Assembly: GCF_049739465.1 (NCBI RefSeq)
Contig: NZ_JBMHHY010000017.1
Span: 189,809-253,808 of the forward strand
Direction: 5' to 3'
Length of the DNA: 64,000 nucleotides
Origin: Embleya sp049739465
GTDB taxonomy: Bacteria > Actinomycetota > Actinomycetes > Streptomycetales > Streptomycetaceae
Shown: positions 58,101 to 64,000 of the stretch, piece after piece
Position numbering within the stretch: position 1 is the stretch's first letter
How the letters are laid out: each line of letters opens with the position of its first letter
Position numbers and translations under genes: made by a program
The notes under the pieces: model-generated
Told to the model about the DNA's origin: nothing
The model's input: only the letters and a program-made list of their open reading frames with translations
Database searches by the model: none

Positions 58101-59886
58101 GCGGGACCGGTTGGTGCGGGGGATCAACGACACCGCGCATCCGGTGGCCGCGGGCACCCTGCCGGGCGCGTTCGAGGCGCGGGTGGAGCGGGACCGCGAC
58201 CGGGTCGCGTTGATCGGCGAGGGCGAGACGCTGACCTACGGGGAGTTCAACCGGCGGGCCAATCAGCTGGCGCATTGGCTGGTCCTGCAGGGCGCGGGCC
58301 CCGAGCAGTCGGTCGCGGTGCGGATCCCACGTTCGGTGGATCTGCTGGTGGCGATCTACGCGGTGGTCAAGGCGGGAGCGGCCTACCTGCCGATCGACAC
58401 CGACCTGCCCGAGGATCGGGTGCGGCATGTGCTGGACAGTGCCGAGCCGCTGTTGCTGCTCGAAGGGGCGCTTCCGGACGTGTCCGGGTATCCGGTGCTG
58501 AATCCGGAGCGGTCGTTGTCGCCGGACAACGCCGCGTACGTCATCTACACCTCCGGATCCACCGGTGGCCCCAAGGGTGTGCAGGTGTCGCACCGGTCGA
58601 TCATGAACCGACTGGCGTGGGGGCTCGCGCACTTCGACGTCACGGCCGAGGACCGGGTGTTGCTCAGCACGTCGGCGAGTTTCGACGTCTCGGTGCCGGA
58701 GCTGTTCGCGCCGCTGCAGGTCGGGGCGGCGGTGGTGATCGCACGTCCGGACGGGCGCCGGGACCCGGCCTACCTGGCCGAGCTGATCCGGCGGGAGCGG
58801 GTGACCGGCGCGGACTTCGTGCCCTCCCTCCTCGAGGCGTTCGTCGCCGAACCCTCGGCCAAGGACTGCACCAGCCTGCGCTGGATCGAGGTCGCCGGCG
58901 AGGCGTTCCCGGCCACGCTCGCCAACAGGTTCACCGGCCTGCTGCCCGACTGCGGCGCACACAACCTCTACGGCCCCACCGAGGCCGCGGTCGAGGTCAC
59001 CGCGTGGCAGCACATACCCGGCGCGGACCGGGTACCCATCGGCGCACCGATCTGGAACACCCGGGTGTACGTACTGGACGCGACGTTGCGCCCGGTCGCG
59101 CCCGGGGTCGCCGGTGAGCTGTACCTCGCCGGTGCCGGGCTGGCGCGGGGCTACGTGGGGCAGCCCGGGTTGACCGCGAACCGGTTCGTGGCCTGCCCGT
59201 TCGGCCCCGCCGGGGCACGGATGTACCGCACCGGGGACCTGGTGCGGTGGACCGGGGACGGCCGGGTCGAGTACCTCGGCCGGACCGACTTCCAGGTGAA
59301 GGTCCGCGGCTTCCGGATCGAACTGGGCGAGATCGAGGCGGCGCTGACCGCGCACCCGGACGTGGACAACGCGGTGGTCGTGGTGCGCGAGGACCGCGCC
59401 GACGACCAGCGGTTGGTCGCCTACGTGGTGCCGGGCGGCTCGGCGGATCCGACCGGGCTCGACCTGGCGGCGCTGACCGAGCTGGTCCGGGGACGGCTGC
59501 CGGAGTACATGGTTCCGTCGGCGATCGTGCCGCTCGCCCAGTTCCCCACGACGTCGAGCGGCAAGCTCGACCGCAAGGCGCTCCCCGCGCCCGACCACAC
59601 CGAAGCCGCGACCGGACGCGGGCCGCGCGACCACAACGAGGAAGTGCTCTGCCGGCTGTTCGCCGAACTGCTCGGGGTCGCGGAGGTCGGCATCGACGTC
59701 GACTTCTTCGAACAGGGCGGGCACTCGCTGCTGGCCACCCGGCTGATCGGCCGAATCCGCAACGAACTCGACATCGACGTGAAGGTCACGACGGTGTTCC
59801 GCAATCCGACCGTCGCCCAGTTGGCGGCGCGGATCGAGAAGTCGACCACATCGAACCGCCCCCAACTGCGCAAGATGACCGTGTAG
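52132..59886 (+). CDS. Nonribosomal peptide synthetase, C-A-T-E-C-A-T
   Basis: The product has 2,584 residues with two modules. C1 spans about 1-440 (HHIAVDG). A1 is about 455-960 (A3 at about 609; NSYGQSES as A5). T1 carries Ser1016 in GGDSLRS. E is about 1070-1510 (HHLVVDGVSWR, RYLNPETADQ). C2 is about 1560-1960 (HHALFDGWS). A2 is about 1996-2470. T2 carries Ser2532 in GGHSLLATR. The first C domain has intact catalytic His residues, so an upstream donor such as the free PCP or the ACP may feed it. A1 pocket by manual alignment: D-V-F-S-V-A-S-Y-A; A2: D-V-P-D-E-A-L-V-E. There is no TE domain. ATG 52132 starts at MIPLSFAQRRLW. Confidence 0.96.
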   Translation: MIPLSFAQRRLWFVDRFEGPSPTYNGAFALRLTGELSVGALESALRDVVDRHEVLRTVIVEDDDGVPHQQVLPSGRAPFDLPLVEVATQELAAAVDEAATATFDLAADVPIRARLLRSGPRAHTLVVVAHHIAVDGESFGPLFRDLTMAYAARRQGRAPVWEPLPVQYADYTLWQRDVLGDGSDPDSVEARQLAYWREALADLAQPLAIGTDRPRPKAMSHRGDRVDFRIDPDLLRSVEKLATQADTTTSMVMHAALAVLLHHLGCGDDIPIGAPIAGRTDEELRDLVGFFVNTWVLRVDLSGNPTFRRLLDRVRDRSLAAYDNQDMPFERLVELLNPDRSTAYNPYFQVMLSWQPPVPGLEFPGLEVRAERLETRTAKFDLFFDMLPNGSGAADCGLEFATDLFDRDTAQAIANRFVRVLGRLVADAERPVGGIDVLDAVERDRLLLRFNDTAAAGSELTVPGLFEGQVARTPDAPAVVCDGRTLTYRELDRRANAVAWELVRRGAGPEDLVVLALPRTEDLVVGLLGILKSGAGYLPMDPQYLGGRAGSVLSEAAPRFAVTDTATWRDLPDNDIATVDLDRRAEWDSPEGAPDDAGRVSPLAPDNLAYVMYTSGSTGTPKGAAITHRSVVNGVRELVRVLDAPPPGWRMLAGTSVNFDVSVFELLSALSTGGTAEVVANALVLGERDGWHGHVISGVPSVLGELVEHLGGTSGVRTVVFAGDVLPARLVRQVRAALPGARIVNSYGQSESFYATTFSLAAAEEWAAGEVAPIGTPLGNMRAYVLGPGLAPVPQGVVGELYVVGTCLGRGYHGRPGMTAERFVANPFGPAGERMYRTGDLARWNAHGELECLGRGDGQVKVRGFRIETAEVEAALAQHPGISEVVVVGREVPSGGRRLVAYVVHTGEGGVGDDGAGGIGDVDVQSGASAAELRRFVAARLPDYMVPSAFVVLGRMPLGPTGKLDRSALPEPEFVGEVYQAPRTGTEAIITAAYADVLGVERVGIDDDFFAVGGDSLRSIQVVARARARGLELTTREIFECRTAARLAEVAATRGERAPALAEDEGGGVGPMPLQPVARQVFEHGGGTNRFAMAMALELPSGIDAGGLTATLDAVLDRHDLLRAQLVRGAELGLVAHPPGTVRAEGLIRRVACDGRWEEPALLDLAKAELDRATGRLDPEAGTMAAFVWFAPESGAGRLLVVLHHLVVDGVSWRILMSDFAEAWQQVRSGRTPELPAVGTSARRWAAALQDEALDSEREAELAYWRDLLEAPNPPLGARAFDPAVDLMSTVEHVRVHLSAEDTEAVLTTLPAAFRGTGTDVLLAALALAINHRRGADRSTLVRMEGHGREEEVVPGADLSRTVGWFTSMYPARIDVRGVDWAEVSAGGAAAGQAIKLVKEQLREIPDKGLGFGLLRYLNPETADQLADLPVPQIGFNYLGRISDADVPEHLRANGWGPAAWSAELIPAPDPDLPALSALEVSAVATDTGLQAILMYPGGLLAREEVVALAESWMRTLSGMADYARRPDIGGLTPSDTPLVPVRQDEIEAWEARYGRLAEVWPMPPSQSGILFQAALADGSFDVYHMQFVLHLSGHVDPTRMRAAGQALLARYPNLRSAFATAAGGDPVQVVPEKLAMPWRHLDLTDRSEPEQDAALDTFLAEDRADQLDPTRPPLIRLALLTCGPQRAKLVITAHHALFDGWSSPLVITDLIRLYSETRELPPVRSYGDYLAWLTAQDREASAARWAAELAGFDQPTLVAPNTLLKEAASALGRVEVPLSIDKGRELARRAAELGVTLNTLLQGAWAILLSKLTGRQDVVFGAAVNGRPADLLGSDEMVGLFINTLPIRVFCRPDHSVADVITELQERQTALLDHSYHGLADIQRSVGLPALFDTIVVFQSYPIDREGMVDANTSAGFTIDGIRPFAGSHYPLTLNAADPYLRLSLDYQDNLYDRDAAQEIAARLVRVLEQLAADPATPVGAVEVLSAAERDRLVRGINDTAHPVAAGTLPGAFEARVERDRDRVALIGEGETLTYGEFNRRANQLAHWLVLQGAGPEQSVAVRIPRSVDLLVAIYAVVKAGAAYLPIDTDLPEDRVRHVLDSAEPLLLLEGALPDVSGYPVLNPERSLSPDNAAYVIYTSGSTGGPKGVQVSHRSIMNRLAWGLAHFDVTAEDRVLLSTSASFDVSVPELFAPLQVGAAVVIARPDGRRDPAYLAELIRRERVTGADFVPSLLEAFVAEPSAKDCTSLRWIEVAGEAFPATLANRFTGLLPDCGAHNLYGPTEAAVEVTAWQHIPGADRVPIGAPIWNTRVYVLDATLRPVAPGVAGELYLAGAGLARGYVGQPGLTANRFVACPFGPAGARMYRTGDLVRWTGDGRVEYLGRTDFQVKVRGFRIELGEIEAALTAHPDVDNAVVVVREDRADDQRLVAYVVPGGSADPTGLDLAALTELVRGRLPEYMVPSAIVPLAQFPTTSSGKLDRKALPAPDHTEAATGRGPRDHNEEVLCRLFAELLGVAEVGIDVDFFEQGGHSLLATRLIGRIRNELDIDVKVTTVFRNPTVAQLAARIEKSTTSNRPQLRKMTV

Positions 59887-59897
59887 GAGAAGCACCG

Positions 59898-62800
59898 ATG
59901 ATTCCGTTGTCCTTCGCCCAGCGTCGGCTGTGGTTCCTCCATCGTCTGGAGGGACCGTCCGCGACCTACAACATCCCGTTCGTGCTGCGGCTGGACGGGC
60001 CTTTGGACGCGGCGGCCCTGGCCGCGGCGGTGACGGATGTCGTTGCTCGGCACGAGAGCCTGCGCACCCTGGTGGTCGAGGACGCGGACGGCACGCCGGA
60101 GCAGCGGATCCTGGCCCCGGAGCAGGCGGTCCCGCGGTTCGCGGTGGTCGACGTGGCCGCGGACGTGGTGGAGGCCGCGACGCGCGCGGTGGTCTGCGAG
60201 GGGTTCGAGCTGGACACCGAACTCCCGCTGCGCACCTCGGTCCTCCGGGTCGGACCGCAGGAGCACGTGGTGGTGTTCGTGTTCCACCACATCGCGGCGG
60301 ACGGGGCGTCGATGGCGCCGTTCCTGCGGGATCTGATGGCGGCGTACGCGGCGCGCCGGCGCGGGAGCGCGCCGGCGTGGGAGCCGCTTGCCGTGCAGTA
60401 CCGGGACTACACGCTGTGGCAGCGGGAGGTGCTGGGCGAGGAGGACGACTCGGAGAGCGTCTCCGCCGAGCAACTCGCCTACTGGCGCGCGGAATTGGCC
60501 AAGGTTCCGCAGCCGGTGCAGTTGCCGCTGGACCGGCCGCGGCCGACCGCGGCCGGGCATCGCGGCGGCCATGTCGACTTCGAGTTGGACGCGGAACTGC
60601 TCGCCGGGATCGGGAAGTTGGCCGCGAACCGGGGTGCCACGGCGCCGATGGTCGCGCAGGCCGTGCTGGCGGTGCTGCTGCATCATCTCGGCGCGGGCAA
60701 CGACCTGACCATCGGCAGTCCGATCGAGGGCCGTGCCGACGAGCAACTCGAGGATCTGATCGGGTTCTTCGCCAACACCTGGGTGTTGCGGGTGGACCTG
60801 TCGGGGAATCCGTCGTTCGGCGAGCTGCTGGAGCAGGTGCGGGACCGGGCCCTGGCCGCGTACGACAACCAGGACGTGCCGTTCGAGCGTCTGGTGGAGT
60901 TGCTGAGCCCGGAGCGCACCACCTCGTACCAGCCGCTGTTCCAGGTGATGCTGGCCTGGCAGTTCGCGTGGTCCGAGATCGACATGCCGGAGCTGCGGGT
61001 CACCCCCGTTCCGGCGGGCACCGGCACCGCGAAGTTCGACCTGTTCTTCAATATCGTCCCGAACCCGTCCGGGCGGGCGTACGCGCGCCTCGAGTACGCG
61101 ACGGAACTGTTCGACCACACCACGGCCGAGAGTCTCGTCGACCGCTACGTGCGGGTGTTGCGGCAGGTGGTCGCCGATCCCGGCACCCGGCTCGGCGGAG
61201 TGGACGTGCGCACCGACGCCGAACGTGACCGGCTGGCCCGGCTGAACGAGACGACGGTACCGATACGAGCGACGACCGTGCCGGAACTGGTCACCGCCCA
61301 GGCGCTGCGGATCCCGGACGCGACTGCGGTGATATCCGGGGAAACCACGTTGTCCTACCGGGAGTTGACCGCCCGGGCGGATCGGCTGGCCGTGGTGTTG
61401 CGCGAGCGCGGGGTCGGGCCGGACGTCCTGGTGGCCGTGGCCCTGCCACGCTCGGCGGACCTGGTGGTCGCGCTGCTCGGGGTGCTCAAGGCCGGCGGCG
61501 CCTACCTGCCGATCGACCCCGAACACCCGGCCGCACGACTGGACCTGCTGCTCGGCACGGCCGCTCCCGCACTGCTGCTGACCGATCGCGGTACCGCGCC
61601 GACCCTGCCCGAGAGCCGATCGCCGGTGCTCCACCTCGACGACGCGGAGCTCGACGGCCCCGCCGTCGACGTGCCGGACGTCGGCCTGCGGCCGGACCAC
61701 CTGGCCTACGTGATGTTCACCTCGGGATCGACCGGGACCCCCAAGGGCGTCGCCATCACCCACGCCGCCGTGGTCAACGGTGTGCGGGACCTGCGTCGGG
61801 TGGTGCAGGTCGAGACGGGTTCCCGGATGCTCGCCGCGACCTCGGTGAACTTCGACGTGTCGGTGTTCGAGATCTTCACCGCGCTGACCTCGGGCGCGAG
61901 TGTCGAGATCGTCCGTGACGTGCTCGAACTCGCCGAGCGTGACCGGTGGTCGGGCAGCACGATCAGTGCCGTGCCGACGGTGTTCTCCGCGCTGCTCGAC
62001 GACATCGCCGGCAAGGGCCCGGGCGCCCTCGAACTCGATGTGCGGACGGTGATTCTCGCCGGTGAGGCGCTCTCGGCGGACCTGGTGCACAAGGTGCGCG
62101 AGGCCCTGCCCGAGGTCCGGGTCGTCAACGCCTACGGGCAGACCGAGAGCTTCTACGCCGCCACGTTCACACTTCCCCAACGGTGGACCGGGACCGGCGC
62201 GATTCCGGTCGGTCGGCCATTGGCCAACATGCGCGCCCACATCCTGGGACCGGAACTGGCGCCGGTCGCACCGGGTGTGGTCGGTGAGCTGTATGTCGCG
62301 GGCCTGGTTGCCCGCGGCTACCACCGGGCCGCCGGGGCGACCGCGGAGCGGTTCGTCGCCTGCCCCTTCGGGCCCGCCGGTGCGCGGATGTATCGCACCG
62401 GTGACCTGGCCCGATGGGACGACGACGGCCAACTGCGATACGCGGGACGAGCCGACGGCCAGACCAAGATCAACGGCATCCGGGTCGATCCGACCGAGAT
62501 CGAGACCGTCCTCGGCCGGCATGCCGCGGTCGGCCAGGCGGCGGTGACGGTGCGCGAGGACCGGACCGGCATCAGGCGACTCGTCGGCTATGTGGCGCCG
62601 GTCTCCGGTGCTGCCGGCGGCGGCGACCGCGATGCGGACGCCGGGGTGTCGGTGGCGGAGCTGCGGCGGTTCATGGCCGAGCGGTTGCCGGACTACATGG
62701 TGCCCTCCTTGTTCGTGGTGTTGGATCGCCTGCCGTTGACGGCGACCGGGAAGTTGGATCGGGGTGCGTTGCCGGAGCCGGTGTTCGGTGGTGGCGGGTA

Positions 62801-64000
62801 CCGGGCGCCGGGTGGTGCGGCGGAGCGGGTGTTGGCCGAGGTGTACGCGGATGTGCTGGATGTGGAGCGGGTGGGTGTCGACGACGACTTCTTCGCAAGT
62901 GGCGGGGACAGTATTCGTTCGATCCAGGTGGTGGCGCGGGCGCGGGCGCGGGGTGTGGTGGTGAGTACGCGGGAGGTGTTCGAGCATCGCACGGTGGCCC
63001 GGTTGGCGGAGTTGGTCGAGGGGCGGGTGGCGGACGAGCGGGTGACGTTGGCGGAGTTGCCCGGTGGTGGGGTGGGGTGGGTGCCGTTGCCGCCGACGGC
63101 CGCGCACGTATTGGCGTCGGGTGGTGGGATCGGGCGGTTCTGCATGTCGGCGGTGGTGACGTTGCCCGAGGGTGTGGATCGGGCGGGGTTGGTCGCGACG
63201 GTGCGGGCGGTGGTGGATCGGCACGACGTGTTGCGGTCGCGGTTGGATCGGGCGCGGTCGGGGTTGTGGATCGAGCCGGTCGGCACGGTGGACGTCGGCG
63301 CGCTGGTGCACGAGGTGCCCTGGGCGGGGGCGGACGTGCGGGGCGAGTTGCACGCGGCGGCGGGTCGGCTGGACCCGGACGCGGGCGTGATGGCGCAGTT
63401 CGTCTGGTTCGCCTCGGACGCTCCCGCGGAGTCGGGTCGGTTGTTGATCGTGTTGCATCACCTGGTCGTGGACGGGGTGTCGTGGCGGATCCTGGTGCCG
63501 GATCTGGTGTCCGCGTGGCGGCGGGTCCGGGACGGCCACACGCCCGAGTCGGCGGCGGTGGGTACGTCGTTGCGGCGGTGGGCGCACGCCCTGGTCGACG
63601 AGGCCGCCGCCCCGGCGCGGGTGGCGGAACTCCCGGTGTGGCAGGGGATCCTGGCCGGGGACGAACCGGTCCTCGGGGCCCGGGAGTTGGACCCGGCGCG
63701 GGACGTCGCGGCGACCGTCGACACGGTGCGTGTCACCGTCCCGGCGGAAGTGACCGGGACGTTGCTGGACACGGTCCCGGCCGTCTTCCGCGGCGGCGTC
63801 GACGACGCGCTGCTCGCCGCGCTGGCGCTGGCGCTGGCGCGATGGCGCGGGATGCGCGGGGTGGAGGGGTCCTCGACGCTGGTGCGGTTGGAGGGGCACG
63901 GGCGCGAGGAGCACGTGGTGCCCGGCGCCGATCTGTCGGGCACGGTGGGCTGGTTCACCGCGATGTACCCGGTGCGCCTGGACCTGGCCGGTGTCGACGT
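59898..64000 (+). CDS. Nonribosomal peptide synthetase, C-A-T-E... (3' end outside the window)
   Basis: The frame starts with ATG 59898 (GGAGA upstream, 11 bp after the previous stop) and stays open to the window end, 1,367 residues. A C domain is at about 1-430 (HHIAADG near 129-135). An A domain is at about 450-960 (A3 at 603; NAYGQTES as A5), T with Ser1005 in GGDSIRS, and an E domain from about 1065 (HHLVVDGVSWR near 1187, EGHGREEHV near the end). Its start MIPLSFAQRRLWF repeats that of the preceding synthetase. Pocket by manual alignment: D-V-F-S-I-A-A-Y-A, nearly identical to A1 of the previous protein, so the same D-configured residue is likely added twice. Confidence 0.94.
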   Translation, partial: MIPLSFAQRRLWFLHRLEGPSATYNIPFVLRLDGPLDAAALAAAVTDVVARHESLRTLVVEDADGTPEQRILAPEQAVPRFAVVDVAADVVEAATRAVVCEGFELDTELPLRTSVLRVGPQEHVVVFVFHHIAADGASMAPFLRDLMAAYAARRRGSAPAWEPLAVQYRDYTLWQREVLGEEDDSESVSAEQLAYWRAELAKVPQPVQLPLDRPRPTAAGHRGGHVDFELDAELLAGIGKLAANRGATAPMVAQAVLAVLLHHLGAGNDLTIGSPIEGRADEQLEDLIGFFANTWVLRVDLSGNPSFGELLEQVRDRALAAYDNQDVPFERLVELLSPERTTSYQPLFQVMLAWQFAWSEIDMPELRVTPVPAGTGTAKFDLFFNIVPNPSGRAYARLEYATELFDHTTAESLVDRYVRVLRQVVADPGTRLGGVDVRTDAERDRLARLNETTVPIRATTVPELVTAQALRIPDATAVISGETTLSYRELTARADRLAVVLRERGVGPDVLVAVALPRSADLVVALLGVLKAGGAYLPIDPEHPAARLDLLLGTAAPALLLTDRGTAPTLPESRSPVLHLDDAELDGPAVDVPDVGLRPDHLAYVMFTSGSTGTPKGVAITHAAVVNGVRDLRRVVQVETGSRMLAATSVNFDVSVFEIFTALTSGASVEIVRDVLELAERDRWSGSTISAVPTVFSALLDDIAGKGPGALELDVRTVILAGEALSADLVHKVREALPEVRVVNAYGQTESFYAATFTLPQRWTGTGAIPVGRPLANMRAHILGPELAPVAPGVVGELYVAGLVARGYHRAAGATAERFVACPFGPAGARMYRTGDLARWDDDGQLRYAGRADGQTKINGIRVDPTEIETVLGRHAAVGQAAVTVREDRTGIRRLVGYVAPVSGAAGGGDRDADAGVSVAELRRFMAERLPDYMVPSLFVVLDRLPLTATGKLDRGALPEPVFGGGGYRAPGGAAERVLAEVYADVLDVERVGVDDDFFASGGDSIRSIQVVARARARGVVVSTREVFEHRTVARLAELVEGRVADERVTLAELPGGGVGWVPLPPTAAHVLASGGGIGRFCMSAVVTLPEGVDRAGLVATVRAVVDRHDVLRSRLDRARSGLWIEPVGTVDVGALVHEVPWAGADVRGELHAAAGRLDPDAGVMAQFVWFASDAPAESGRLLIVLHHLVVDGVSWRILVPDLVSAWRRVRDGHTPESAAVGTSLRRWAHALVDEAAAPARVAELPVWQGILAGDEPVLGARELDPARDVAATVDTVRVTVPAEVTGTLLDTVPAVFRGGVDDALLAALALALARWRGMRGVEGSSTLVRLEGHGREEHVVPGADLSGTVGWFTAMYPVRLDLAGVD

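Noticed and set aside
52192..59895. A 2,567-codon open frame antisense to the first NRPS gene
   Set aside because: It is the mirror of a high-GC coding frame; its product is low-complexity Arg/Gly/Pro/His sequence without any domain.

Overview
The window is about 70% G+C or more, with dense codon-biased genes, frequent GTG starts and 1-8 bp stop/start overlaps. It carries LmbU, ROK, GntR/HutC, HxlR and Lrp regulators, DasR-type (dre) operators and two secondary-metabolite gene sets. This points to a filamentous actinomycete, most likely Streptomycetaceae. I cannot name the species from the sequence.

Region 1 (1-27,600) is mostly general metabolism and signalling. It opens with the C-terminal part of aceE (pyruvate dehydrogenase E1). 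Next come a DUF4291 gene, a two-component system and a divergent lipoprotein/fusion protein/ABC transporter operon, a polytopic membrane protein, and a double-SIS sugar-phosphate enzyme behind a perfect dre site. An HxlR/NAD(P)-reductase pair, a ROK regulator and a GntR regulator follow, then a secreted GH18 chitinase with two dre-like sites. A 1,503-residue HEAT-type repeat protein precedes an amine-catabolism group: APC permease, aldehyde dehydrogenase, FAD-dependent amine oxidoreductase and Lrp regulator. An eight-copy inverted intergenic repeat lies inside that group.

Region 2 (27,670-39,649) is a C7-cyclitol/pseudo-oligosaccharide biosynthetic cluster. A sugar-phosphate cyclase, an epimerase-like TIM barrel, two sugar/cyclitol kinases (BadF-type and PfkB-type), a GlgC-like nucleotidyltransferase, a class III aminotransferase, an MDR reductase, an RmlD-like reductase and an MFS exporter accompany a close relative of VldE/ValL. 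VldE/ValL is the pseudo-glycosyltransferase that makes the C-N bond of validoxylamine. The set covers most steps needed for a validoxylamine-like product. I see no ValG-type glycosyltransferase and no phosphatase here.

Region 3 (39,837-64,000) has a short spacer (HxlR regulator, YjbQ) and then a nonribosomal peptide cluster. One arm (minus strand, 42,676-47,264) encodes a dedicated two-subunit 2-oxoacid dehydrogenase E1, a free lipoyl domain, an ACP, a KASIII and a divergent MDR. It looks like an on-carrier acyl-unit pathway. The other arm (plus strand, from 47,884) encodes MbtH, an LmbU-type regulator, a stand-alone A domain, a stand-alone PCP, a flavoprotein, a C-A-T-E-C-A-T synthetase and a second synthetase (C-A-T-E...) that runs off the window. 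The two A domains that precede E domains have near-identical specificity pockets resembling those for piperazic acid. Three roughly 55-bp direct repeats lie in the divergent promoter region.
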